Source of the DNA: Prevotella veroralis DSM 19559 = JCM 6290
GTDB taxonomy: Bacteria; Bacteroidota; Bacteroidia; Bacteroidales; Bacteroidaceae
DNA length: 64,000 nt
Assembly: GCF_000377625.1 (NCBI RefSeq)
Contig: NZ_KB898325.1
Location: 1-64,000, forward strand
Direction: 5' to 3'
Position numbers and translations under genes: made by a program
In this document: piece after piece, positions 52,294 to 61,057 of the stretch
Layout of the letters: each line of letters starts with the position of its first letter
How positions within the stretch are numbered: position 1 is the stretch's first letter
The notes under the pieces: generated by a model
Told to the model about the DNA's origin: nothing
Databases searched by the model: none
The model's input: only the letters and a program-made list of their open reading frames with translations

Positions 52294-53043
52294 ATGAAAA
52301 GATTCTTTTCCCTCGCCATCCTCTTGATGGCAGCTTTTAGTGGTGCTATGGCACAAAACGTTCAAGTTCATTATGACTTAGGACACAGTTTTTACAAAGA
52401 TCTCTCTTCGCGCATGTCGGTAACGACTACTGTTGAGATGTTTAAACCTGATACCTGGGGTTCTACTTTCATGTTTACCGATATCGACTATAAACGCGAT
52501 GGTGCTATTGGTGCTTATTGGGAGATCGCTCGTGAGTTTAATCTTTCAAAGAACAAGCAGTGGGCAGCCCATGTAGAGTATAATGGTGGTGCTGGAACTA
52601 ACTTGAAAGATGGTAATTATGTAGGTAATCGTTATCAGCATGCAGTTCTCCTGGGTGGTGCTTGGAACTGGGCTTCAAAGGATTTCTCAAAGACATTCAG
52701 CGTTCAGTTAATGTATAAGTATTATTTCAAGAACGCTAATAAAGGTTGGCATCCCTTTAGTGGTTTTCAGTTGACTGAAGTTTGGAGTACCACCTTTGCA
52801 AAGGGTCTTTGCACATTTGATGGCTTCTGCGATGTCTGGTATGATCCGAATGTAAAGGGCAAGTTAATCATGATTTCAGAGCCACAGTTCTGGTTTAACC
52901 TTAACACACTAAAGGGAATGAAGAATGTAAATCTGTCCTTAGGTTCAGAGGTTGAGCTTAGCAACAACTTCGTTTATAACGATAAGGGTAAGAATAACCG
53001 CTTCTACGCTATCCCAACTATTGCTGCTAAGTGGACGTTCTAA
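52294..53043 (+). CDS. DUF5020 family outer-membrane channel-like protein
   Basis: Protein of 249 residues with a signal peptide (about 1-20, ending AMAQ). The pattern of strands (VHYDLGHSFYKDLSSRMSVT, FTDIDYKRDGAIGAYWEIAR, VQLMYKYYF) and the C-terminal aromatic residue (AAKWTF) fit an outer-membrane barrel of the DUF5020 group, which is related to Tsx nucleoside channels. The substrate is unproven. It is 45 bases before the next gene. Confidence 0.82.
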   Translation: MKRFFSLAILLMAAFSGAMAQNVQVHYDLGHSFYKDLSSRMSVTTTVEMFKPDTWGSTFMFTDIDYKRDGAIGAYWEIAREFNLSKNKQWAAHVEYNGGAGTNLKDGNYVGNRYQHAVLLGGAWNWASKDFSKTFSVQLMYKYYFKNANKGWHPFSGFQLTEVWSTTFAKGLCTFDGFCDVWYDPNVKGKLIMISEPQFWFNLNTLKGMKNVNLSLGSEVELSNNFVYNDKGKNNRFYAIPTIAAKWTF

Positions 53044-53088
53044 AAATATCTTCAATAATAAGATTTATTCATTGATATAATTTTACGA

Positions 53089-53841
53089 ATGAAAAACTTA
53101 AGGATTCTCATATTATTGGTAGCTTTGTTGGCAACTATGTCTCTTAATGCTCAAAGTTCTAAAAATTTTATTAAGCCTTTAGTGAAAGATGGATTTTATG
53201 TTGATTCTATATTGAGTCTAAAAGGAAATACCATAATTTATATGAGGGCTGGAACAGAGTTTGATATAGAGAAGGCAAGGGTTGCCTATGTAGAGCATTC
53301 TATTCTTGGGCGAATAGATATTACAGACGAAAAAACTGCCAATCAGAATTCTACTAGTCTTATATTTCCTGAACCAGAGTTTAATGGTGATGCCTTTATA
53401 TGTAATTTAGAAGATAAAACATATATAAAAATGGAAAGAGCTATTGGTCAAGTTAAGATAAAAGACCAGTTGTGGGGACCAGAAAGTAAACTATATGTAA
53501 AGCCAGAAGCTTCTCCTGTAAGGATTCCTAAAGGGAAAGTAGTTATTCTCATAAGAGTTCCAGATGTAAATGAAGATCCAAAATCTTTTGTTAAGGTTTC
53601 ACAGTTTTCTGTAAGTAAAACTCGTAAGTTGTCTTTAGCAAGGCAAAATGAATTAACAGGTAAAATAACTTATGGTGGTTATAATAGACAAGAAAAGGAT
53701 TTTACATATAAACGATATGGTAATAGTTCTTTGTTGCTTACAGTCGATATAGACGATTCAGGAGAATATTGTGTTAGTATTAGTAATCCTAACAGAGTAG
53801 ATAGTAAGCTTTCTGTGTCTTGCTTTGGAGTTGACGAATAA
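53089..53841 (+). CDS. Secreted protein of unknown function
   Basis: Protein of 250 residues with a signal peptide (about 1-21, ending LNAQ). No recognisable family. The strand-rich core (VKDGFYVDSILSLKGNTII, KVVILIRVPDV) and codon choice that is more AT-rich than the neighbours suggest a less conserved or acquired gene. It may be co-transcribed with the DUF5020 gene upstream. Confidence 0.6.
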   Translation: MKNLRILILLVALLATMSLNAQSSKNFIKPLVKDGFYVDSILSLKGNTIIYMRAGTEFDIEKARVAYVEHSILGRIDITDEKTANQNSTSLIFPEPEFNGDAFICNLEDKTYIKMERAIGQVKIKDQLWGPESKLYVKPEASPVRIPKGKVVILIRVPDVNEDPKSFVKVSQFSVSKTRKLSLARQNELTGKITYGGYNRQEKDFTYKRYGNSSLLLTVDIDDSGEYCVSISNPNRVDSKLSVSCFGVDE

Positions 53842-53865
53842 ACAAGTTCTTTGAATAGTAAACTT

Positions 53866-53906
53866 AAAAGGGCTCACAAGAATGGTTGTGAACCCTTTTG
53901 TTTTTA
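53866..53906. terminator. Bidirectional terminator between convergent genes
   Basis: AAAAGGGCTCACAA pairs with TTGTGAACCCTTTT (one mismatch pair), followed by GTTTTTAG. Confidence 0.8.
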
Positions 53907-53907
53907 G

Positions 53908-54984
53908 TTAGTTGTTCTTTCTGCGTAATCTTATTCGGCGTTCCCACAGAGCCGTTCCAAATTTGATAGTGCTAGTTATATTGTATTCAGCTGCAAATCC
54001 ATCGGGGGTGATATGTATCTTTATCTTATTATAGAGTGGATGAAAATCTTCGGTTAGCGAATCACAATCATTGTCAATTTCAGCAGTATCTATGACAACA
54101 GAGTCTGTGTCATCATCCACTACTTCTGCTATGGCTGTATCACAAACCGCTTCATATTCTGTACTATCATCTGATATAGAGTCGACTTCTATGGAATCAA
54201 TCTCTCCTTCTGAATTTCCATTGAAATAATCAAACATATAATCGCTGACATATTCTTCACTCTTTATGTCCCTGTAGAAATTCTCGTCTGAAACCTTATC
54301 GGTTGTGTTGCAGTAGTTCATTGTCCGACTACTCCCATCTAATGGGTGCCCGGTGATAGTTACCTTGTCTTGCCAAGGAATACTCTGTGCCATAATAGCA
54401 AGTTTTAATCCTGGGCAAATAACATTAATCAAGTATTTAAGAATCTCAAAAGACCTTGTATTGTTGTTTTTGACTAGTATGTCAGAGAATGAGTCATGCT
54501 CCTTATCTAAGATCCTGTATGAAATCCCAGACTTTGGAAGTTTAGAGAATGATGGATAAAGCTCATGTGAGTTACAAATGATGTATTGATCTAATGATGA
54601 ATTATAGGCTAGGATAATGTCATGTTGTGTTATGAATTGGATGACAGAGTCAAGAGAGGCATATTGATTGTCTAGTGGATAACACGGTTGATTGATATGC
54701 AAGCGGAAGACAGTCCCATAAGCGGAAGAACTGAGAGCTGTTAATGTGAAACTGGAGTAGACACTATCAGGGGTTGATTCATAGAGTGAAGTATAAGGAA
54801 GGAGTAAATTATTCTCACCTGTAGGCTTGAATAATTGTTCTCCATAGTCTGTTTCGTCCCCTTTGGCAGAGTATGACCATGAGTTAGTAAACTCATAGCT
54901 AATTTCATCACCTATTTCTATTGCGTTTTGGGCTGAAACTGATAGTGAAATAAAAGTAAGACAAAGCCAAATCCAGAAACTCAT
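53908..54984 (-). CDS. Secreted protein, member of a tandem paralogue pair
   Basis: Protein of 358 residues; start at 54984 (MSFWIWLCLTFISLSVSAQN) gives a clear signal peptide, unlike the longer frame to 55041. Similarities in order with the next gene product: a strand followed by a hydrophobic helix (VIQFITQHDIILAYNSSLDQY), a middle segment with a conserved proline-glycine (NVICPGLKLAI) and a C-terminal EG/DG segment with EYN (PDGFAAEYNITST). A strongly acidic stretch (about 265-325) is a likely linker. Function unknown. Confidence 0.65.
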   Translation of the reverse strand: MSFWIWLCLTFISLSVSAQNAIEIGDEISYEFTNSWSYSAKGDETDYGEQLFKPTGENNLLLPYTSLYESTPDSVYSSFTLTALSSSAYGTVFRLHINQPCYPLDNQYASLDSVIQFITQHDIILAYNSSLDQYIICNSHELYPSFSKLPKSGISYRILDKEHDSFSDILVKNNNTRSFEILKYLINVICPGLKLAIMAQSIPWQDKVTITGHPLDGSSRTMNYCNTTDKVSDENFYRDIKSEEYVSDYMFDYFNGNSEGEIDSIEVDSISDDSTEYEAVCDTAIAEVVDDDTDSVVIDTAEIDNDCDSLTEDFHPLYNKIKIHITPDGFAAEYNITSTIKFGTALWERRIRLRRKNN

Positions 54985-55090
54985 GTATGATTTGTGCTCT
55001 GAGTGTAATGTTGTATGGGAGGAATATTGTGATGTACTCATACCTTATTGATTAATATTTAGTGAGAATCGTGTTGGGGCATTTGCCTTT

Positions 55091-56044
55091 TTATTCTCTA
55101 ACAAGTGATTCGTGTGAAATTATCAGTGATTGGGGTTGTCTAGAAGTAACATCCCTCGTATATTCTGTTAAACAGCCTTCTGGGTTGAAAGAGATAGTTT
55201 CTTTTATGTTGAGAGGATTAGATTTGTTCTTTAGCTTGGATTGTGACGATTGCCCCCTTGAACTTGTGAGAGTAAATATAGCTTTCGTGTTACCAGTTTC
55301 ATCTTTTGTTATGTTACTAGTGGTGTTTTGCAGTCTTTGATTATCTTCAAGTTCATTATGATGTATTCCTGACTTGTATTCACGTGCGTAGATGTTGGGT
55401 ATTATACTAAGACCTGGAGTTGAGAGGTTTATAATTAGTGAAATAAAGGGGTTTATGTTCTCAAGGGTACTAATATCTTTCTTTACTTCTTCTTTTGAAA
55501 CGTCTGCAAACATGTCTGTAGTAAGCTGATTCTCTCCTTTATGTGCATAGACGTAATCTATAAAATCGCTTATTAAGTCTTTAGGATTAGTAAGCATGTA
55601 ATTAGTCATGTCTGCATTAAAGGTGATTAGTAGCCCATGTTCCTTTAGGAACTCCTTAGCAAACTGAGCAAAGACTACATCCGACTTGTCATGGTCTTTA
55701 TCTCTATAAGGACTTTGCTGAACCAGCAACCTCATGGTATAAGTCTGAGGAGTTACATTCCTTACTATTAATGTGAACCTTGATTCGTAGGAATCTTTTA
55801 TTTCATTTAAGAGGTAGTAGGACCATACAGAACTACAAGCTAGATTTTCATAGATGTCATCAGGAAAGTCTATGGGCTTCCCTGTAGTTGGATTTGTCGT
55901 TTTTACTGAAAGCTTATAGACATATTGAATAGAATCTCCACGTTTGAAATGAGTAGAGATATACTCTCCTTTGGTTTGTGCAGAGAGTATTGTACAAATG
56001 AGCGAAGCCATCAATAAGACTATTTTTCGTCGGTCAATCTTCAT
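55091..56044 (-). CDS. Secreted protein, member of a tandem paralogue pair
   Basis: Protein of 317 residues; start at 56044 (MKIDRRKIVLLMASLIC) gives a signal peptide ending SAQ. Its middle and end (EHGLLITFNADMTNYMLTNP, INLSTPGLSIIPN, FNPEGCLTEYTRD) align by eye with the neighbour at 53908-54984, suggesting duplication. Both probably face the periplasm or surface. Function unknown. It follows ligA on the same strand after about 65 bases. Confidence 0.65.
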   Translation of the reverse strand: MKIDRRKIVLLMASLICTILSAQTKGEYISTHFKRGDSIQYVYKLSVKTTNPTTGKPIDFPDDIYENLACSSVWSYYLLNEIKDSYESRFTLIVRNVTPQTYTMRLLVQQSPYRDKDHDKSDVVFAQFAKEFLKEHGLLITFNADMTNYMLTNPKDLISDFIDYVYAHKGENQLTTDMFADVSKEEVKKDISTLENINPFISLIINLSTPGLSIIPNIYAREYKSGIHHNELEDNQRLQNTTSNITKDETGNTKAIFTLTSSRGQSSQSKLKNKSNPLNIKETISFNPEGCLTEYTRDVTSRQPQSLIISHESLVRE

Positions 56045-56109
56045 GCTGGTAAGGTTGTAAGAAGTTATTAAATTGTTATGTAATAGAATCATATCAAAAA
56101 GAAGATGTT

Positions 56110-58140
56110 TTAGAATAGTGATCCTTCGGTGATTGGAGAGGATTCTAAGGCGAGTTTATTCTCGTCCATCTGCACGAATCGAGCAATGAATTCTTCCTCA
56201 GAGATAATTGGAATAGAGAGCTCCTTTGCCTTTTTATTTTTGCCAGAAGAACTTTCTACGTCGTTGTTAATAAGGAAGCTGGTTGATTTAGAGACAGAAC
56301 CTGTTACTTTGCCCCCTTGACTCTCAATGTAAGCCTTCAGTTCATTACGATTCTTATGATGATGCACATCGCCAGTGATAACAAACGTTAGTCCTTCGCA
56401 ACTATTACCAGTTGGCGCAGATGAAGACTGACTAATATTGAGTTCTACTAATAGCTGTTGCAGCATTGAATAGTTATCTTTATCCTTCATCCATCTAACA
56501 AAGCTAGCACTCTTTTCTGGACCAATGCCTGCAATAGTAGCGAAGACATCTTCGGTAGTAGCTTCAGTAGCTGTATGGAATAGGTCTGCTATTTGATAAG
56601 CCGATAACAAACGATTGCAAACATCACGCCCGATAAGTGGTATATTTAATGCAAAGAGTAAGCGATGCGCTTCCACGTTACGAGCTTTCTCAATGGCTGT
56701 AAGTAACTTGCTAACGCTCTTGTCTCCAAATCCCTCCATTGTTCGTAGTTCTGAAGCATGGTTGTTGAGATGGAATAAGTCTGCATATTCACGTACCCAA
56801 CCAAGATTGATAAACTTCTGTATTGTCTGTTCGGATAGTCCATCAATATTGATTCCTTCTTTTGAAACAAAGCGTCCGAACTTCTTGAGTTGCTTTGCAG
56901 GACAATGCGTGTTGGTGCAATGCAACGTCTTTGTTCCACTATTCTCACTCTCTATTACCTCTGTTGCTGATTGGCATACAGGGCAAACTTCAGGTATATG
57001 AAATACGCCCAATCGCTCAACAACATTGATTACCTTTGGGATAATCTTATTTGCTTTGATAACAGCTATCTTTGTTCCCTTATCGCCAATCCCCAATCGC
57101 TCACATTCGGAGATATTACAGAGCGAAGCACGCTTTACAGTTGTTCCTTCTAGTTCAACGGGCTTGAATACGGCAACGGGAGATATGGTTGAGGCTGCAC
57201 AAGACCATTCTATATATTCTAATTCTGTTTCCGCACTCTCATCCTGCCATTTGAAAGCATAACCAGCACGTGTCGCATGATGCCCTGTCACCGAACCTGT
57301 TGCAGCGTAGACAGCATCGTCGTATGTGATGACTAAGCCATCAACAGGATAGGGGAAAGGCGATGAACTCTTGCCTGTTACCCGTTCTGTCCAACGATCG
57401 ATGACTACTTGGATATTTACCTCTGTGGGCTGCTCAATGAGTTCTCTGTCTACTGGCTTAAAGCCTTGTTGTTCTAGCCATGCCATACGATTGCCCCATG
57501 AGATAATCTCTTCTTCTTCATAGACAAGGGTAAACGGAATCCAACGGATATGACGTTCTTTCACTTCATTGATGTTCTTCAACGTCAATGAACCTGATGC
57601 AAGGTTGCGTGGGTTGGCATATTCTTCCTCTGCTTCCATGTTAAACTGTTCAAAATCAGGATAACTGATGACAGCTTCACCACGAATCACAAGATGTCCT
57701 TTATAGGGTATTGCCTGTAGGATTCCGTCAATAGCCTTAGATAGATGGGTAATATTTGTTCCAATGTGACCATTACCACGTGTGACAACCTTTGTTAGTT
57801 TCCCATTATCGTATGTAACAACTAGTGTCAAACCATCTAACTTCCATGAGAGCCAAATAGGTCTATTCTCTGCCCATCTTGCAAGTTCTGCCACCTTCTT
57901 TGTCTTTGCAAGTGAGAGAGCAGGGAACTCATGTTCTTCTTTCTGACCAGTAAGATTATCAGCAGATACATTTTGTGTAGGGGAATCTGGTAAGATAATT
58001 CCCGTTTCCTCTTCTAACTTCTTTAATCGGTCAAAGGCTGCATCCCACTCATAGTTGGTCATGATTTCTTCTCTGCCATTATAATAAGCATCAGATGCAG
58101 CGTTGAGTTGTTCAACAAGGGATTGTATTTCGTCGTTCAT
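56110..58140 (-). CDS. ligA: NAD-dependent DNA ligase, LigA family, divergent
   Basis: Protein of 676 residues; I take MNDEIQSLVEQL at 58140 as the start. The adenylation lysine is in WKLDG (Lys100). The zinc finger is intact (Cys386, Cys389, Cys408, Cys413), and the helix-hairpin-helix and C-terminal BRCT domain are present. Several motifs that are nearly invariant in LigA differ: RGDGxxGEDVT reads RGNGHIGTNIT (121-131), the VGRTG segment reads SCAAS (313-317), and the VIK motif of the nucleotidyl-transferase reads VITYDD. The order of domains is normal. It may be a second ligase beside a standard one elsewhere, or a diverged sole ligase; I cannot tell from one window. Confidence 0.82.
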   Translation of the reverse strand: MNDEIQSLVEQLNAASDAYYNGREEIMTNYEWDAAFDRLKKLEEETGIILPDSPTQNVSADNLTGQKEEHEFPALSLAKTKKVAELARWAENRPIWLSWKLDGLTLVVTYDNGKLTKVVTRGNGHIGTNITHLSKAIDGILQAIPYKGHLVIRGEAVISYPDFEQFNMEAEEEYANPRNLASGSLTLKNINEVKERHIRWIPFTLVYEEEEIISWGNRMAWLEQQGFKPVDRELIEQPTEVNIQVVIDRWTERVTGKSSSPFPYPVDGLVITYDDAVYAATGSVTGHHATRAGYAFKWQDESAETELEYIEWSCAASTISPVAVFKPVELEGTTVKRASLCNISECERLGIGDKGTKIAVIKANKIIPKVINVVERLGVFHIPEVCPVCQSATEVIESENSGTKTLHCTNTHCPAKQLKKFGRFVSKEGINIDGLSEQTIQKFINLGWVREYADLFHLNNHASELRTMEGFGDKSVSKLLTAIEKARNVEAHRLLFALNIPLIGRDVCNRLLSAYQIADLFHTATEATTEDVFATIAGIGPEKSASFVRWMKDKDNYSMLQQLLVELNISQSSSAPTGNSCEGLTFVITGDVHHHKNRNELKAYIESQGGKVTGSVSKSTSFLINNDVESSSGKNKKAKELSIPIISEEEFIARFVQMDENKLALESSPITEGSLF

Positions 58141-58226
58141 TCGTGTTGAGTGTTTGAATATTGGCAAAGATACTACAATTTGATGAATCTGACATTCATT
58201 CGCTGAATTAATTTGAATAGTTTATG

Positions 58227-58257
58227 TTGCCAACTCACTTCTTTTGCTTACCTTTGC
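58227..58257 (+). promoter_or_regulatory. nhaD promoter
   Basis: TTG at 58227-58229, 19-base spacer, TACCTTTGC at 58249-58257. This places the nhaD start at 58287 rather than the ATG at 58224, which would lie upstream of the promoter. Confidence 0.7.
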
Positions 58258-58286
58258 GCCAAAGAATAATCGAATCAATTTTATTT

Positions 58287-59672
58287 ATGTCTACACTAAC
58301 GATTTCTATTATCGTCGCCTTCGTCTTGGGGTATGCACTCATAGCGATGGAAAGTCTGACGAAAATCAACAAAGCTGCAGTTGCTTTGTTGATGTTTGTT
58401 TTCTGTTGGGTTCTTTATATGGTCGACCCTTCACCATTTGTGCAACTGATGCACCCAGAGTTTAAGGGTATGGGCGATCAGTTAGTTACATTTGCCAACA
58501 AGTTGATAACGGAGCATCTTGGAGACACGGCAACTACGCTCTTCTTCCTTATGGGAGCTATGACAATCGTTGAGATTGTTGATCAGAACGGCGGTTTCAA
58601 CTGGGTAAAGAACGTGATGCGCTCTAAGTCAAAGCGTAGTCTATTATGGAAGATAGCCTTCATGACTTTCTTCCTTTCAGCTATCTTGGACAACTTGACA
58701 ACAAGTATTGTGATGATTATGATTCTCCGCAAGCTCGTTCAAGACCATAAGGACCGTATGATTTATGCGTCATTGGTTATCATTGCCGCCAACTCGGGTG
58801 GTGCTTTCTCCCCAATCGGTGATGTGACAACCATCATGTTGTGGAATGCGGGAATGATAACAGCTGGTGGCGTGATAAGCGAGATTTTCATTCCATCTCT
58901 TATATCAATGATTATCCCTGCCTTTGTTCTTCAGTTCTTATTAAAGGGCAAGTTAGGTGGTGATATGTTAGAGACTGATCACTCTGGTGATACAGAACTA
59001 TTAGAGTTCAATGGCTCACAACGCAAGATAATCTTTGCTATTGGTGTGGGTGGACTCTGCTTCGTACCAGTATTCCATTATTTCACAGACCTCCCTCCGT
59101 TCGTTGGAATCCTCCTTGTATTAGGTATTCTTTGGACGATTACAGAGATATTTTATCGCAATCTACATCGTGCTAAGGGCGATAGCGAAGACTTCTCAAA
59201 GCGTGTCACCAATCTGTTGAGCCGTATTGATATGTCAACAATCCTCTTCTTCCTTGGTATTTTGATGGCTGTTGCCTGTCTTGAAGAAGTGGGTATATTA
59301 CACGAACTCGGTGGAGGATTAAACAGTTTCTTCCAAGGTAATCATTATGCAGTGACGGGTATCATAGGAGTATTATCGTCTATTGTTGACAACGTCCCAC
59401 TTGTTGCAGGTAGTATGGGTATGTATCCTGTTCAGGCAACAGGCGACATGGCCGTTGATGGTATCTTCTGGCAGCTCTTGGCTTATTGTGCTGGAGTAGG
59501 TGGTTCTATCCTTATCATTGGTTCTGCAGCAGGTGTTGTCGTAATGGGATTGGAGAAGATAACCTTTGGTTGGTACATGAAGAAGATTTCGTGGATAGCT
59601 TTCTTGGGCTATATCTGTGGTATTCTCTCTTATTGGGTTATCCGTACGTTTATCTTCACAACTCCGTTGTAA
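58287..59672 (+). CDS. nhaD: Sodium/proton antiporter NhaD
   Basis: Membrane transporter of 461 residues with about ten hydrophobic segments. Motifs ESLTKINKAAVALLMFVFCW near the start, NLTTSIVMIMILRKLV, NSGGAFSPIGDVTTIMLW and SSIVDNVPLVAGSMGMYPV match the NhaD family, which exports Na+ or Li+ in exchange for protons and supports growth at alkaline pH. Signature residues in these half-helices appear intact. Its promoter fits the consensus well. Confidence 0.92.
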   Translation: MSTLTISIIVAFVLGYALIAMESLTKINKAAVALLMFVFCWVLYMVDPSPFVQLMHPEFKGMGDQLVTFANKLITEHLGDTATTLFFLMGAMTIVEIVDQNGGFNWVKNVMRSKSKRSLLWKIAFMTFFLSAILDNLTTSIVMIMILRKLVQDHKDRMIYASLVIIAANSGGAFSPIGDVTTIMLWNAGMITAGGVISEIFIPSLISMIIPAFVLQFLLKGKLGGDMLETDHSGDTELLEFNGSQRKIIFAIGVGGLCFVPVFHYFTDLPPFVGILLVLGILWTITEIFYRNLHRAKGDSEDFSKRVTNLLSRIDMSTILFFLGILMAVACLEEVGILHELGGGLNSFFQGNHYAVTGIIGVLSSIVDNVPLVAGSMGMYPVQATGDMAVDGIFWQLLAYCAGVGGSILIIGSAAGVVVMGLEKITFGWYMKKISWIAFLGYICGILSYWVIRTFIFTTPL

Positions 59673-59728
59673 GAGTTGTAAATTAGGAATAGGGAAAGAC
59701 AACTCTCGCTCTAACCCTTTTTATCAAA

Positions 59729-59780
59729 TAAGAATTGGAGGATGTGTTCAGCCTTAATTGAACACATCCTCCAATTCTTA
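59729..59780. terminator. Strong hairpin after nhaD
   Basis: Perfect 22-bp arms (start TAAGAATTGGAGG, end CCTCCAATTCTTA) with an 8-base loop, about 55 bases downstream of the nhaD stop. One of the longest perfect stems in the window. Confidence 0.7.
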
Positions 59781-59973
59781 TATGCCATTCACTCGTTTCA
59801 AAGCAAGTAAATCAGTTCCTATAATCTTTTGTATTCCGTTCCTCTACTCTGTCTTCAAAACTTATGTCATTAAATAATATGTCTCTCTGTCCTTCTGTCT
59901 AAAAACTCTGTTACTAACGTCTTGTATTCATCTGTTACTCTGTCTTCAAAGCCCATGTTCTTCTGTCTCACAC

Positions 59974-60281
59974 AAAAGCCTCACCCCGTTAGGCGCCCCC
60001 TCTCTGTAGGAGAGGGGCTGGCGGTGGGGCCGTACCACGGAAGCGAGAGAACCAAATTAATACACTAGTTTTGAAAGACATTAATTTCACAATTAATATA
60101 ATCGAGTTGTCTTATTACAGAACGATTGATACCCTGAATCAATCTAAAAAATGCTCCCGTGGTAAAAGCCTCCTCAAGCCCCTTCGAAGGAGGGGATGTC
60201 CATAACCCTACTTACATACTTTCATCGTTTCAAACTGTATGCAATAAGGACATCCCCTCCTTTGGAGGGGCTTGGGGAGGC
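59974..60281. repeat. REP-like composite of inverted repeats
   Basis: Three nested parts: a GC-rich hairpin near 59974-60030 (GCCTCACCCC ... GGTGGGGC), an outer TACCACGG/CCGTGGTA pair (60033-60040 and 60157-60164), and a 34-base inverted repeat with three mismatches (60168-60201 and 60248-60281, starting GCCTCCTCAAGCCCC). The first part shares GCCTCACCCC and CCCTCTC strings with 63330-63370. Confidence 0.65.
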
Positions 60282-60289
60282 CTTCTTTC

Positions 60290-60778
60290 CTAACCTGCTA
60301 CTGGTTCATTCTCTTCTTTATTCTCCTTTTCTTTCGGTTCGGGGGTGAGGCTTTTCTTTTTTCCTTTCTCTTCTCCCTTCCATTCTTCCCACTCAATATC
60401 CACATCTGACAAACCACGAGTGGAAATACGCCCTTTACCAGCACCACGATAACGGGTTTCAGGAATAAAGCGGACACGCACACCACGAATCAGGGTTGCG
60501 TTTACATCTTCTGGTTTGTCTACGCCATTCTTACTTGTTACTGCTGTAAAATAGAACGAGCCTACGCCATCAAGCTTCACCGAGCGACCCTGCGACATGT
60601 AATCGCCCATTACACCGCCCAGTGCTGTCAACACAGCGCGCACATCGGCAGGGCTAACCGTTGATTCAGCGGCTATACGTTTTGCAACCTGCTCGGTTGA
60701 AACTGGACTCATCACTAGAACGGACTTTGCATACCATTTTCCGTTCACATTCATTTTGGTTTTCTTGTAAAATCCCAT
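60290..60778 (-). CDS. HU-like DNA-binding protein (Bacteroidetes HU family)
   Basis: Protein of 162 residues. Residues about 1-125 match the Bacteroidetes HU-like family (VNGKWYAKSVLVMSPVSTEQ, VLTALGGVMGDYMSQGRSVK, LDGVGSFYFTA), a two-stranded DNA-bending fold. The C-terminal 35 residues are highly charged (WKGEEKGKKKSLTPEPKEK) and vary between homologues. Nucleoid-associated role likely; many such genes neighbour mobile or fimbrial loci, as here. Confidence 0.8.
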   Translation of the reverse strand: MGFYKKTKMNVNGKWYAKSVLVMSPVSTEQVAKRIAAESTVSPADVRAVLTALGGVMGDYMSQGRSVKLDGVGSFYFTAVTSKNGVDKPEDVNATLIRGVRVRFIPETRYRGAGKGRISTRGLSDVDIEWEEWKGEEKGKKKSLTPEPKEKENKEENEPVAG

Positions 60779-60836
60779 AAGTAAAAGATTGTTAAGCAGA
60801 GGAGCGTAATTGTTAACATCGACGAAATGTACTTTC

Positions 60837-60883
60837 GTGGGGCACGGAAGTACAATCTGTGCCCCACGGGTCCGATACCCGTG
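60837..60883. repeat. Cluster of short GC-rich stem-loops
   Basis: GTGGGGCAC (60837-60845) pairs with GTGCCCCAC (60859-60867), and CACGGG/CCCGTG pairs at 60865-60883. A small REP-like element between the HU-like gene and the broken fimbrillin gene. Confidence 0.5.
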
Positions 60884-61057
60884 CCCTACAAGTCCTACTT
60901 CCGTAGCCTTCAGAATTACGACTACTTTGGCACGGACTTTGTAATGCTCTGCTTCCTATTCCGCTCCTCAGCATGTTAATAATTATTGTTTATTAGTAGG
61001 CGGTCAAAGCTGACCGCCTGTAGTTTTATAGATTATCTGTACTCAAATAGATAAATG

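Larger units (their letters stand above)
59673..60289. other. Gene-free region with terminator and REP-like composite
   Basis: About 620 bases. Starts with a perfect 22-bp-arm hairpin (59729-59780) and then a composite of inverted repeats (59974-60281). No gene recognised. Confidence 0.6.

Noticed and set aside
59700..60000. Possible rRNA or tRNA remnants
   Set aside because: No conserved tRNA ends or rRNA segments were found here or elsewhere in the window.
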